NCBI GenBank assembly: GCA_001874325.1
Contig: MPCW01000015.1
Coordinates: 1-54,947, forward strand
Origin: Flavobacterium sp. MedPE-SWcel
GTDB lineage: Bacteria > Bacteroidota > Bacteroidia > Flavobacteriales > Flavobacteriaceae
DNA length: 54,947 bases
Direction: 5' to 3'
Position numbers and translations under genes: made by a program. The notes beneath the pieces are model-generated. The model did no database searches. It was given only the letters and a program-made list of their open reading frames with translations, and was not told the origin of the DNA. Of this stretch, positions 46,012 through 54,928 are shown piece by piece (the first letter of the stretch is position 1; every line of letters begins with the position of its first letter).

Positions 46012-47388
46012 TTATTGTGCAGTTAGTTTTTGTAAAGCAGCTTTGGCGTTAATAACATCCACCATTGCTTGAAGATAGTTTTGTTGCGACGTGTAAAGTT
46101 GTCTTTGTGCTTCAGATAGTTCGAAGCTAGATGAAAGACCTTCTCTAAACTTTGTTTGTTGCTTGTTTTCTATACGTTCAGCTAGTCTTAGGCTACTTTT
46201 AGAAGTTATATATTCTTCTACGCTAAACTCATACTGACTTTTTGCTTGTTGATGTTGTAGCTTTAAATTTTGCTCTAACTCTGTTAGCCTTGTTTTAGAT
46301 TGCTCTAATGCAATTTTAGCCTGTTGTGTTCTAGACCTACGTGCAAAACTGCTAAAAATAGGGATGTTTAAGTTTAATGATATAGAAGAAAAATCAGCCC
46401 AGTTTTGCTCTTTTTGAGTAAACTTAAACTTATCGTTAAACCCGTTGTAACCAAATGTAAGTGTACTAGAAAGTGTAGGTAATGCTGCACTTTTTGCTTG
46501 TTGTACTAGTAAACTTTTTTGCTTTTGGTCGTTAACACCTAGTTTATAATCGATGTTAGACTGTATGTTAAAATCTCCACTTCCTGTAATAGCTACATCA
46601 AGGTTAGCATTAGTAAGATCCTCAAGTTTATCAGTAACCGCTAAGTTATCTTCAAGCTCGATACCTAATACTAGTTTTAGCATGTTGATGCTAATATCTT
46701 TAAGTCGCACTGCATTTTTTAAAGCACTGTTTGTACTGGCTAGTGTAATAGATAGTTGCTCTACATCTTCCTCTTCAGCAAGTCCGTTTATAAAACGTTC
46801 ATTTGTTTCAAATCTGTTTTTTTCTAATGTAGCTTTATTTCTTTCAAGTATAGCAATGCTCTCTTCGGTAAGTAATACATTACCATAAGCATTAATAACT
46901 TGTTCTTTTACTTCTATATCAGTCTTTTGTTTCGACGTTTTATAAAATTCAAGATAAGTTTTAGCGGCTTTTACTCCTACTATATAGCTGCCATCAAAAA
47001 TAAGTTGCTCTAGTTTTGCACTAGCACTTGCAGAGTGTTTTGTACCAAATGCTACTGATGTGAACTCTCCAGGGTTACCTCCAAAAAATTCTGCTGGAAC
47101 AACAGATTCTTGTAGTGCAATATTGTCTTGATAGTTAGCACTAGCACTTATTTGAGGTAATCCGCCCGCTATGGTTTCCCATTTCTTTTTGTACGAAGCT
47201 TCTACATCTTTACCTGAGTTAATAACAGAGTAGTTGTATGTTAATGCATGCTGTATTGCTTCCTCTAGACTATAACTATAGCTACCGTTTTCTTCTTGCG
47301 CCGAAAGCTTAGGAGCAAAAAGATAAATCAACAGTAAACCAAGCACTGTAGGGAGGTTGCTTGTAAATTGATTTTGGGTTTTCTTCAT
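46012..47388 (-). CDS. TolC-family outer-membrane efflux channel
   Basis: 458 residues. Signal peptide region in the first 30 residues (VLGLLLIYLFAPKLSAQ). Then the duplicated OEP repeat: SLEEAIQHALTYNYSV (about 40), long heptad-like helices, DISINMLKLVLGI, and the second half with LNLNIPIFSSFARR, a TolC hallmark. C-terminal EAQRQLYTSQQNYLQAMVD. It forms the trimeric exit duct for the pump encoded below it. Confidence 0.93.
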   Translation of the reverse strand: MKKTQNQFTSNLPTVLGLLLIYLFAPKLSAQEENGSYSYSLEEAIQHALTYNYSVINSGKDVEASYKKKWETIAGGLPQISASANYQDNIALQESVVPAEFFGGNPGEFTSVAFGTKHSASASAKLEQLIFDGSYIVGVKAAKTYLEFYKTSKQKTDIEVKEQVINAYGNVLLTEESIAILERNKATLEKNRFETNERFINGLAEEEDVEQLSITLASTNSALKNAVRLKDISINMLKLVLGIELEDNLAVTDKLEDLTNANLDVAITGSGDFNIQSNIDYKLGVNDQKQKSLLVQQAKSAALPTLSSTLTFGYNGFNDKFKFTQKEQNWADFSSISLNLNIPIFSSFARRSRTQQAKIALEQSKTRLTELEQNLKLQHQQAKSQYEFSVEEYITSKSSLRLAERIENKQQTKFREGLSSSFELSEAQRQLYTSQQNYLQAMVDVINAKAALQKLTAQ

Positions 47389-47417
47389 AAAACGATTATT
47401 AAAAATGATTTGATTGA

Positions 47418-48014
47418 TTAATTATTAAAAAGTGTATTCAGTATTATTTCTTTTCGCTCCTCAATAAGGCTATCATATTCTTTGTTATTAAAGCCCATTG
47501 ATTCTTGTAGTAATGGTCGCATACACACAGGGAAAGAGGTTAATGCTATTAAATTCAAGAAAAATTGTTCTGGTCGCATTTTATTTATGTTCCCTTTTTC
47601 CATTTCTAGAGCTATTTCTAGGTAAAACTTATCGAGTACTCTACGTACTTTTTCAGGATCTTTAGCATAGCAACTACTTTGGTTCATTTGGGTAACCATG
47701 TATATTTCTAAATAGGGGTACTGTTTTGCTTGTTCAAAAAACATATCAAGATATCGAGATACTTTTTCTTTATATGGAATGTCTAAAGACAATATAGTAT
47801 CGGTAAAGCTAACCTCTTCTTCTTGTGCGTCTTCAGATATCATTTTGAAAAGATTGTCTCTAGATCTAAAATAATAGTTAATGAGCGTTCGGTTTACTCC
47901 AGCTTCATCTGCTATTTCTTGTGTAGTGACATTAAACTTGCCCTCTCCAAAGAATAGTCTCTTAGCAGTATCTTTAATCAATTGCTCTGTATTGATATCT
48001 TTTTTATCTGACAT
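47418..48014 (-). CDS. TetR/AcrR-family repressor heading the efflux operon
   Basis: 198 residues. The N-terminal helix-turn-helix is at about 24-45 (TTQEIADEAGVNRTLINYYF). The C-terminal ligand-binding part (about 60-198) has CMRPLLQESMGF and is family-typical in length. First gene of tetR-tolC-adaptor-permease, 29 bp before tolC. A promoter (48052-48084) ends above a perfect 6-4-6 palindrome (48034-48049) that would lie at the transcript start, so it probably represses its own operon until a ligand binds. Confidence 0.93.
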   Translation of the reverse strand: MSDKKDINTEQLIKDTAKRLFFGEGKFNVTTQEIADEAGVNRTLINYYFRSRDNLFKMISEDAQEEEVSFTDTILSLDIPYKEKVSRYLDMFFEQAKQYPYLEIYMVTQMNQSSCYAKDPEKVRRVLDKFYLEIALEMEKGNINKMRPEQFFLNLIALTSFPVCMRPLLQESMGFNNKEYDSLIEERKEIILNTLFNN

Positions 48015-48033
48015 TATTGTTTAACTTTTTTGT

Positions 48034-48049
48034 TTGACATTTTTGTCAA
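48034..48049. promoter_or_regulatory. Palindromic operator at the efflux transcript start
   Basis: TTGACA, TTTT, TGTCAA: a perfect 6-bp inverted repeat with 4-bp spacer. It begins 3 bp below the -7 element, where the transcript should start, and 20 bp above the tetR ATG. Best candidate binding site for the TetR encoded at 47418-48014. Confidence 0.65.
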
Positions 48050-48051
48050 TG

Positions 48052-48084
48052 CAAATTTACTTCCTTTTTTACCAAGTATACAAA
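48052..48084 (-). promoter_or_regulatory. Promoter of the efflux operon
   Basis: On the minus strand: TTTG (48084-48081), 21 nt spacer, TAAATTTG (48059-48052). Full consensus match. It starts directly after the stop of the upstream tetR gene. Confidence 0.68.
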
Positions 48085-48705
48085 CTACTCGGGTGTTAAA
48101 CTTTTGTTATTCTTGTTAAGTATATTTTCTAGTACATTAAGTCCTTTTGGGGTAACAATTCCTCTTAGGTGATATTCTAAGAACTGCCTAGTTAACTGAG
48201 GCATGGTAAACATTGTTGTAGGGAATATAGTTTGATCTTTAACCCCTGTAAGACCAGTAAAATAGATGCGTGATATAAATTCTATATTAATATCGTCACG
48301 AAATAATCCGTTTTTTATGCCCTTACGCAAGTTGTCTACCATAGAACTGTGTACTTTTTCGAATTGCTTAGTAAGTAGACAGGCAAAAATTTTTGGAAAG
48401 AATTTTTGTAATTGATAATGAGGAGATGATGATTCGTCATTAAGATGTTGTGCAATAAATTCTCTAATAATAAAAACTTCTTCTATAGAGTTTTTGTCCA
48501 TTTCTATAATGTTATCTATACCATCAGATATAGTGTTAAACATATTAAAGGTAGTAGCTTCAACTAACGATCGCTTGTTACAAAAGTGTTGGTATATCGT
48601 TTTTTTAGAAATACCAAGTTCTGTAGCAATGTCGTCCATAGTGACACTTTTGAACCCAAGAGTCATAAACATATCTGTAGCTTTCTCTATAATCCTTTCC
48701 TTCAT
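48085..48705 (-). CDS. Second TetR/AcrR-family regulator
   Basis: 206 residues. Helix-turn-helix at about 22-44 (TMDDIATELGISKKTIYQHF). The C-terminal ligand domain differs from that of the neighbouring TetR; it includes RIYFTGLTGVKDQTIFP. It has its own promoter and a perfect 10-8-10 palindrome (48739-48766) over that promoter. Its natural targets could be itself, the efflux operon by read-through (70 bp gap without terminator), or the divergent polyprenyl synthase gene. Confidence 0.92.
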   Translation of the reverse strand: MKERIIEKATDMFMTLGFKSVTMDDIATELGISKKTIYQHFCNKRSLVEATTFNMFNTISDGIDNIIEMDKNSIEEVFIIREFIAQHLNDESSSPHYQLQKFFPKIFACLLTKQFEKVHSSMVDNLRKGIKNGLFRDDINIEFISRIYFTGLTGVKDQTIFPTTMFTMPQLTRQFLEYHLRGIVTPKGLNVLENILNKNNKSLTPE

Positions 48706-48726
48706 AGAACTCCTTGTTTAACGGTG

Positions 48727-48757
48727 CAAATGTATTACGGAAACTTTTAATACCAAA
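48727..48757 (-). promoter_or_regulatory. Promoter of the second tetR gene
   Basis: On the minus strand: TTTG (48757-48754), 19 nt spacer, TACATTTG (48734-48727). Full consensus match; ATG is 22 nt below. Confidence 0.7.
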
Positions 48758-48766
48758 AAAGTTTCC
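48739..48766. promoter_or_regulatory. Palindromic operator over the second tetR promoter
   Basis: GGAAACTTTT, 8-nt spacer, AAAAGTTTCC: a perfect 10-bp inverted repeat. It covers the spacer and -33 box of the promoter at 48727-48757, so a bound dimer would block polymerase. Probably the site of the TetR at 48085-48705. Confidence 0.68.
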
Positions 48767-48791
48767 AAAGTTTTTAAGTTTTTTTAACGTA

Positions 48792-48822
48792 TTGTTTATA
48801 AAAGCGGAAAGCGTTATTTTAG
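48792..48822 (+). promoter_or_regulatory. Candidate promoter of the polyprenyl synthase gene
   Basis: TTG (48792-48794), 20 nt spacer, TATTTTAG (48815-48822), one mismatch to TAnnTTTG. ATG lies 15 nt below. Confidence 0.4.
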
Positions 48823-48837
48823 CAGAAATTTTTTTAA

Positions 48838-49812
48838 ATGCACGCTATAGCGCACTATCAACAAATTGTTCAAGAGTATTTCGCAGATTTATCTTTAGAG
48901 AAAGAACCTGTAAATCTTTATAACCCCATACAGTATATATTATCACTTGGTGGTAAGCGTATGCGTCCTGTGTTAACCCTTATGGCGGCAGATGTGTTTA
49001 ATGCTGATTGTAAAGCGGCATTACCTGCGGCAGTGGCGGTAGAGATGTTTCATAATTTCTCGTTAGTACATGATGATATCATGGACGATGCTCCTTTAAG
49101 GAGAGGGAATGAAACAGTGCACGAAAAATGGGATGTAAATACAGCAATACTTTCGGGAGATGCGATGTTGATATTGGCTTATCAATATTTTGAGGAGTAT
49201 GAGGCAGAAACATTCCGTTCGTTAGCAAAACTGTTTAGCAAAACAGCGATTGAGGTGTGTGAAGGTCAGCAATGGGATGTTGATTTTGAAGAGCGCGATG
49301 ATGTTACGATACCTGAGTACTTAAAAATGATTGAATACAAAACAGCGGTATTAGTAGCGGCAGCCATGAAAATGGGGGCTATTGTGGCTAAAACATCTGA
49401 AGAAAATTGTGATCTTATATATGATTTTGGGCTTAACTTAGGTTTAGCATTCCAATTGCAAGATGATTATCTTGACGCCTTTGGCGATCCTGAAACATTT
49501 GGTAAACAAGTAGGAGGAGATATTATAGAGAATAAAAAGACTTATTTGTACTTAAAAGCTCTAGGTCAGTCTACACCCGTACAAAAAGAGCGTTTATCGC
49601 ATTGGTTTACCCTACATCCAGAAGATACTACTGCAAAAATAAAAGACGTAAAAGAGTTATTTGTAGCAACAGGAGCTGACGCTACTACTAAAAAAGCTAT
49701 TGAGGACTACACACAAAAAGCATTCGATACATTAAAAAAACTAGATATAGCTGCTGATAAAAAGCAGCTACTAGAAGAGTTTGGACAATATTTAATGATG
49801 CGTAGTGTATGA
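48838..49812 (+). CDS. Polyprenyl (prenyl) diphosphate synthase
   Basis: 324 residues; trans-prenyltransferase that joins isopentenyl diphosphate units. First Asp-rich motif DDIMD at 79-83 followed by RRGNETVHEK; second Asp-rich motif DDYLDAFGD (about 213-221); GGKRMRPVL (38-46) binds substrate. The residue five before the first motif is F74. In the family, an aromatic there tends to limit chain length, so a C15-C20 product is possible; the gene is also placed where longer quinone side-chain enzymes occur. Overlaps the next gene by 4 bp. Confidence 0.92.
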   Translation: MHAIAHYQQIVQEYFADLSLEKEPVNLYNPIQYILSLGGKRMRPVLTLMAADVFNADCKAALPAAVAVEMFHNFSLVHDDIMDDAPLRRGNETVHEKWDVNTAILSGDAMLILAYQYFEEYEAETFRSLAKLFSKTAIEVCEGQQWDVDFEERDDVTIPEYLKMIEYKTAVLVAAAMKMGAIVAKTSEENCDLIYDFGLNLGLAFQLQDDYLDAFGDPETFGKQVGGDIIENKKTYLYLKALGQSTPVQKERLSHWFTLHPEDTTAKIKDVKELFVATGADATTKKAIEDYTQKAFDTLKKLDIAADKKQLLEEFGQYLMMRSV

Positions 49813-50162
49813 CCTATATTGCACCAGTAAGTACAGACTTGCTTTTAAGTGAGGCTCAAAAAGAAACATTATATATTAAACTTGTAGAGCAGCTAAATAA
49901 AGATTTTACGCTTGCTAACGAGCTACTAGATTTTTCTGTAGACATTACGCCTATAGATTTAAAACTAGGATTGCGTGAAAAAATATATATACTTATACAA
50001 CATCGTTTTGCAGAATATTTAAACCTGCTATATATTATAGATGTGTCCGAGCGCGAAATAAAAGCGTTAGATGGTAGCGATATTATGGAGCTTAGCGAGC
50101 AAGTTGCTTTTTTGATATTAAAAAGAGAATGGCAAAAAGTATGGTTTAGGAATAAGTACTAA
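49809..50162 (+). CDS. Small protein overlapping the prenyl synthase gene
   Basis: 117 residues; ATG overlaps the upstream stop (ATGA), so translation is probably coupled. Predicted mostly helical and charged, no signal peptide or membrane segment. Features: LLLSEAQKETLYIKLVEQL, DITPIDLKLGLREKIYILIQ and an acidic-to-basic C-terminus (ILKREWQKVWFRNKY). I do not recognise the family. The overlap argues for a product that works with, or at the same level as, the synthase. Function unknown. Confidence 0.7.
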   Translation: MTYIAPVSTDLLLSEAQKETLYIKLVEQLNKDFTLANELLDFSVDITPIDLKLGLREKIYILIQHRFAEYLNLLYIIDVSEREIKALDGSDIMELSEQVAFLILKREWQKVWFRNKY

Positions 50163-50183
50163 TTATTTTTTGTTGTACGGGTA

Positions 50184-50738
50184 TTAAAAATATACTCTTA
50201 CAAATGGCATTAATGCATCGCTATATACAAAATCACGTTCTCTAAACAATACATTATAACGTAATCCTATAGTAAGGTTTCTTGAAGAATAGCCTGCGCC
50301 CAGAAATAAAGCCGTATTCCAAAAATTACGATCGTTAGAAACTTCATAGCCGTTTATTATACTTGTACCTAACCTTTCGTTATAGTCAAAATTAACACGA
50401 AGTTGTTCCAGTTCGGCAGATAATTGTACTTCTGGTATTGGACTAAGTATCCCTATAAGCGAAGCGCCATAGATATATGATTCATAAAAATGATCATATT
50501 CTACATACGTACCCTGTAGTCCTACACCTACACCTACATATTCGTTGGCTTGATATAATACACTAGGTGCTACAGTTACATCAGTATAGTTATTGCTAAA
50601 GGCAGCACCTGCCATACCGCCAAATCTTAAGTGGCTCCAAAAGTCGCCACCACCCTGAGCTTTTGCAGTCGCAAAAGGAGATAAAAAAAGTGTGATTAAT
50701 ACACATTTTGTTAAAAAATTGAAAATGCCTGTTTTCAT
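50184..50738 (-). CDS. Small outer-membrane beta-barrel protein
   Basis: 184 residues. Signal peptide (1-27, ending AKAQ). The mature part alternates polar and hydrophobic residues with many Tyr and Gly, ending in an aromatic FVRVYF, as outer-membrane barrels do; about eight strands fit the length. Similar proteins next to sucA are, I recall, labelled alpha-ketoglutarate decarboxylase, but nothing here looks like a thiamine enzyme, so that name would be a misannotation. Divergent from sucA with 118 bp between the starts. Function unknown. Confidence 0.75.
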   Translation of the reverse strand: MKTGIFNFLTKCVLITLFLSPFATAKAQGGGDFWSHLRFGGMAGAAFSNNYTDVTVAPSVLYQANEYVGVGVGLQGTYVEYDHFYESYIYGASLIGILSPIPEVQLSAELEQLRVNFDYNERLGTSIINGYEVSNDRNFWNTALFLGAGYSSRNLTIGLRYNVLFRERDFVYSDALMPFVRVYF

Positions 50739-50808
50739 AACTGTGCTTTAGTATAGAGTTACTAAGTATAAATATATAAAAAAGAGGTCGAGGTTATCAC
50801 ATTTATTG

Positions 50809-50816
50809 TATTTTTG
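50809..50816 (+). promoter_or_regulatory. Candidate -7 element of sucAB
   Basis: TATTTTTG, 40 nt upstream of the sucA ATG at 50857. Lies inside the possible longer reading frame, arguing for the shorter start. No -33 TTG at normal spacing. Confidence 0.5.
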
Positions 50817-50856
50817 CATAAAATTTTTTAAACCAAAAGGTCATAAAGACATAAGT

Positions 50857-53634
50857 ATGGAGAGGTTTTCCTTTTTAAACGCAGCACATACTGCTTTTTT
50901 TGCAGATTTATACGATCAATATATACAAAACCCAGATAGCGTAGAACCGAGTTGGAGAAGCTTTTTTCAAGGATTCGATTTCGCAGGTACGGGATACGGC
51001 TCTGAACTAGAGTCGGCAATCGCTCAACAAGGAGGAGCACAATCAGTTTCAGATTATTCAGGACTTCCTGAAAAAGTTCAAAAAGAGTTTAAAGTAATAA
51101 ACCTTATAGAAGGTTATAGAACTAGAGGTCATCTTTTTACTAAAACCAACCCTGTGCGTGAGCGTAGGAATTATAAGCCACTTCTAGAACTGGAAAATTT
51201 CGGATTATCAAATGCCGATCTTACCACTGTTTTTGATGCAGGTAAAGAAATAGGTTTACAACAAGCTACACTACAACAGATAGTCGATCATCTTAAAAAT
51301 GTGTATTGCAACCATATAGGTGTCGAGTATATGTATATTCGTAATCCTGAAGTAAGAAAATGGGTGCAAAACAGGTTGTCTAAAGGTGAAAATCAGCCAA
51401 AGATATCTGTCGATCAACAAAAAAATATTCTTGAAAAGTTAAACGAAGCTGTTTCTTTCGAGAGTTTTCTTCATACAAAATATGTAGGGCAAAAGCGTTT
51501 CTCTCTAGAAGGAGGGGAATCGCTTATACCAGCATTAGATGCGCTTATAGAAGCTGCTGCCGAAAAAGGAGTAGAGCAGTTTGTAATGGGTATGGCACAC
51601 CGTGGAAGATTGAGTGTGTTAGCTAATGTATTTGGTAAATCGCCTTCAGACATCTTTAGTGAGTTTGATGGTAAAGATTATGATGATGATGCCATGTTTG
51701 ATGGTGATGTAAAATATCACTTAGGTCTAACTTCTGAAAAGAAAACAAGACTGGGTAAAAATATCAATATTAATTTAGCACCAAACCCTTCTCACCTAGA
51801 AACTGTAGGTGCAGTAATAGAGGGTATTACTAGGGCAAAGCAAGATAAATATTTCCCAGAAGACGCTAGTAAAGTATTGCCAATAGCATTGCATGGAGAT
51901 GCTGCTATAGCAGGACAAGGTATCATGTACGAAATTGTACAGATGGCTAAACTAGATGGTTATAAAACAGGTGGTACTATTCATGTAGTTGTAAATAATC
52001 AAGTTGGTTTTACAACTAATTACCTAGATGCACGTTCATCTACATACTGTACAGATATTGCTAAGGTAACTCTTGCGCCTGTATTGCATGTAAATGCTGA
52101 TGATGTAGAGGCAGTAGTACACTCTATGCTTTTTGCATTAGATTATAGAATGAAGTTTGGTAGCGATGTGTTTATCGATCTTTTAGGATATAGAAAGTAT
52201 GGGCATAACGAGGGTGATGAGCCACGTTTTACACAGCCTAAGTTATATAAAGCTATAGCGAAGCATCAAAACCCAAGAGATATTTATGCAGAGAAGTTAA
52301 TGGCTTCTGGTATAATAGAAAAAGGGCATGTAAAAGAGCTTGAAAAAGAATATAAAGATATGCTTGAGGAAAACCTTGAAGCATCGCGTAAAAAAGACTT
52401 GACTGTAATTACTCCTTTCATGCAAAATGAGTGGGAAGGTTACGAGCAAGCTTATGAAGCGGATATGCTTAAAAAGGTTGATACTACTATAGCTAGAGAA
52501 ACATTAGATAGTATAGCATCGGTTATTACCGAATTGCCAAGCGATAAAAAGTTTATTAGAAAAATACAAAAGCTAATAAACGACAGAAAAAATATGTATG
52601 CTAACGATAAGTTAGACTGGGCTATGGGTGAATTATTAGCCTATGGTACACTAATTAGCGAAGGCTTTGATGTACGTATTTCTGGACAAGATGTAGAGCG
52701 AGGAACATTCTCGCACCGTCATGCAGTTGTTAAGGTAGAAGACTCTGAAGAAGAGGTAGTATTACTTAACAGACTTAACGAGCAAAATGGTAAGTTTAAT
52801 ATATTTAACTCACTACTATCAGAGTACGGAGTTGTAGGTTTTGATTATGGTTATGCCTTAGCAAACCCTAAAGCCCTTACAATTTGGGAAGCACAGTTTG
52901 GAGATTTCTCTAACGGTGCCCAAATTATGATAGATCAATACATCTCGGCAGCCGAAGATAAATGGAATAACCAAAATGGTTTAGTAATGTTACTACCACA
53001 CGGTTATGAAGGGCAGGGAGCAGAACACTCTAGCGCACGTATGGAACGTTACTTGCAGTTATGCGCTAATCATAATATGTATATAGCCGATTGTACTACG
53101 CCAGCTAACTTCTTCCACTTGTTGAGAAGACAAATGAAAACAAATTTCCGTAAGCCACTTGTTGTATTTACACCAAAAAGTTTGCTACGTCATCCATCGG
53201 CAGTATCTACTGTAGAGGAGCTAGCAACTGGAGGTTTCCAAGAAGTGCTTGACGACCCAATAGCAAATCCAGATAAAGTTAAATCATTAGTATTCTGTAC
53301 TGGTAAATTCTACTACGACCTTGTAGCTGAAAGAGAAAAACTAGGCAGAGACGATGTAGCTTTTGTAAGATTAGAACAATTATTCCCGTTACCTATAGCG
53401 CAGCTTAAAGAAGTTATTGCGAGATACAAAAACGTAGATGATTATGTTTGGGCGCAAGAAGAGCCTAAGAATATGGGAGCTTATGGGCATATGCTTATGA
53501 ACTTTAACGAAGTTAAATATCGTGTAGCTTGTCTTAAAGCGTCAAGTGCACCAGCAGCAGGTAGCTCGTCACGTGCTAAAAAACGTCACGCAGCAGCTAT
53601 TGCTATGGTATTTGACAAGAATTTATTTAATTAA
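50857..53634 (+). CDS. sucA: 2-oxoglutarate dehydrogenase E1 component
   Basis: 925 residues from the ATG at 50857 (MERFSFLNAAHTAFF). The frame extends to a TTG at 50806, but crosses the promoter element. Thiamine-dependent decarboxylation of 2-oxoglutarate with transfer to lipoyl-E2, in the TCA cycle. N-terminal E1 signature YDQYIQNPDSVEPSWRSFF; GMAHRGRLSVLANV (about 246-259); thiamine/Mg site GDAAIAGQGIMYE with NNQVGFTTN (about 345-390); transketolase-like C-terminal half with GQDVERGTFSHRHAV. Length close to E. coli SucA (933). 54 bp before sucB; no E3 gene in the window. Confidence 0.97.
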   Translation: MERFSFLNAAHTAFFADLYDQYIQNPDSVEPSWRSFFQGFDFAGTGYGSELESAIAQQGGAQSVSDYSGLPEKVQKEFKVINLIEGYRTRGHLFTKTNPVRERRNYKPLLELENFGLSNADLTTVFDAGKEIGLQQATLQQIVDHLKNVYCNHIGVEYMYIRNPEVRKWVQNRLSKGENQPKISVDQQKNILEKLNEAVSFESFLHTKYVGQKRFSLEGGESLIPALDALIEAAAEKGVEQFVMGMAHRGRLSVLANVFGKSPSDIFSEFDGKDYDDDAMFDGDVKYHLGLTSEKKTRLGKNININLAPNPSHLETVGAVIEGITRAKQDKYFPEDASKVLPIALHGDAAIAGQGIMYEIVQMAKLDGYKTGGTIHVVVNNQVGFTTNYLDARSSTYCTDIAKVTLAPVLHVNADDVEAVVHSMLFALDYRMKFGSDVFIDLLGYRKYGHNEGDEPRFTQPKLYKAIAKHQNPRDIYAEKLMASGIIEKGHVKELEKEYKDMLEENLEASRKKDLTVITPFMQNEWEGYEQAYEADMLKKVDTTIARETLDSIASVITELPSDKKFIRKIQKLINDRKNMYANDKLDWAMGELLAYGTLISEGFDVRISGQDVERGTFSHRHAVVKVEDSEEEVVLLNRLNEQNGKFNIFNSLLSEYGVVGFDYGYALANPKALTIWEAQFGDFSNGAQIMIDQYISAAEDKWNNQNGLVMLLPHGYEGQGAEHSSARMERYLQLCANHNMYIADCTTPANFFHLLRRQMKTNFRKPLVVFTPKSLLRHPSAVSTVEELATGGFQEVLDDPIANPDKVKSLVFCTGKFYYDLVAEREKLGRDDVAFVRLEQLFPLPIAQLKEVIARYKNVDDYVWAQEEPKNMGAYGHMLMNFNEVKYRVACLKASSAPAAGSSSRAKKRHAAAIAMVFDKNLFN

Positions 53635-53688
53635 TATTATTTTTGACTTAACAATAAAAGTTAACAACACCAATAAAATTATACTGAG

Positions 53689-54900
53689 ATGATTTTAGAA
53701 ATGAAAGTTCCCTCTCCAGGGGAATCGATTACCGAAGTTGAAATCGCAACATGGCTAGTAGAAGATGGCGACTATGTAGAGAAAGATCAAGCTATTGCTG
53801 AGGTAGATTCAGATAAAGCAACCCTAGAACTTCCTGCAGAAGTTGCGGGTGTTATTACACTAAAAGCAGAAGAAGGTGATGCTGTAGCTGTAGGACAAGT
53901 AGTTTGTCTTATAGATACTGATGCTGCAAAGCCAGAAGGTGGCGATGCGCCAGCTAAAGAGGAAACTGCAGCGCCAGCAGCAGCTCCTAAAGCGGAAGCA
54001 CCTAAGAAAGAAGAAAAAACATATGCAACAGGCACACCATCGCCTGCGGCACGCAAAATACTTGACGAAAAGAACATTGATGCTGCTACTGTAACAGGTA
54101 CTGGTAAAGGTGGTAGAGTAACTAAAGATGATGCAGTAAATGCTACACCATCTATGGGAACGCCAACGGGTGGTAACCGTGGTTCTGAACGTAAAAAATT
54201 ATCAATGCTTCGTAGAAAAGTTGCAGAGCGTCTAGTTTCGGCTAAAAACGAAACGGCTATGCTTACTACGTTTAACGAAGTAAACATGACGCCTATAAAC
54301 AAAATACGTGCTGAGTATAAAGAAACATTTAAAGCAAAACACGGTGTAGGTTTAGGCTTTATGTCTTTCTTTAGTAAAGCAGTAGTAAGAGCATTACAAT
54401 TATATCCTGATGTTAACTCTATGATGGATGGTGATTATAAAGTATCTTATGACTTTGTAGATATTTCTATTGCAGTATCAGGTCCTAAAGGATTGATGGT
54501 ACCAGTAGTAAGAAATGCAGAAAACTTAACGTTTAGAGGTGTTGAGGCAGAAATTAAGCGTCTTGCTATTCGTGCTCGTGAAGGGCAAATAACTGTTGAT
54601 GATATGACTGGTGGTACATTTACTATTACTAATGGTGGTGTATTTGGTAGTATGTTATCTACTCCTATTATTAACCCTCCACAGTCAGGTATTCTTGGTA
54701 TGCACAATATCATAGAGCGCCCTATAGCTGTAGATGGTAAAGTAGAAATACACCCAATGATGTATGTAGCACTTTCTTATGATCACAGAATTATTGATGG
54801 TCGTGAGTCAGTAGGTTTCCTTGTTGCAGTTAAAGAAGCACTAGAGAACCCAATGGAATTACTTATGGATAACAATCCTAAAAAAGCATTTGAACTTTAA
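53689..54900 (+). CDS. sucB: 2-oxoglutarate dehydrogenase E2 (dihydrolipoyl succinyltransferase)
   Basis: 403 residues, complete. Lipoyl domain 1-77 with lipoylated K43 ([11 protein letters not shown]). An Ala/Pro/Lys linker (78-113) is followed by the peripheral-subunit-binding domain (about 114-150) and a catalytic acyltransferase domain (about 170-403) with the active site [11 protein letters not shown] (H366, D370). Passes succinyl from E1 to CoA. Length typical. Co-transcribed with sucA. Confidence 0.97.
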   Translation: MILEMKVPSPGESITEVEIATWLVEDGDYVEKDQAIAEVDSDKATLELPAEVAGVITLKAEEGDAVAVGQVVCLIDTDAAKPEGGDAPAKEETAAPAAAPKAEAPKKEEKTYATGTPSPAARKILDEKNIDAATVTGTGKGGRVTKDDAVNATPSMGTPTGGNRGSERKKLSMLRRKVAERLVSAKNETAMLTTFNEVNMTPINKIRAEYKETFKAKHGVGLGFMSFFSKAVVRALQLYPDVNSMMDGDYKVSYDFVDISIAVSGPKGLMVPVVRNAENLTFRGVEAEIKRLAIRAREGQITVDDMTGGTFTITNGGVFGSMLSTPIINPPQSGILGMHNIIERPIAVDGKVEIHPMMYVALSYDHRIIDGRESVGFLVAVKEALENPMELLMDNNPKKAFEL

Positions 54901-54913
54901 GAGTTTTAAAAGC

Positions 54914-54928
54914 ATATATATATATATA
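54914..54928. repeat. Short AT dinucleotide run
   Basis: A run of alternating A and T between the sucB stop and its terminator. Too short to suggest a function. Confidence 0.6.

Noticed and set aside
53787..54302. Open frame of 171 codons on the minus strand inside sucB
   Set aside because: Ser/Ala/Val-rich antisense of the Ala/Pro linker and neighbouring domains of E2; no start signals.
54914..54928. AT repeat as a phase-variable tract
   Set aside because: It lies between the sucB stop and its terminator, where length changes would have no coding or promoter effect.
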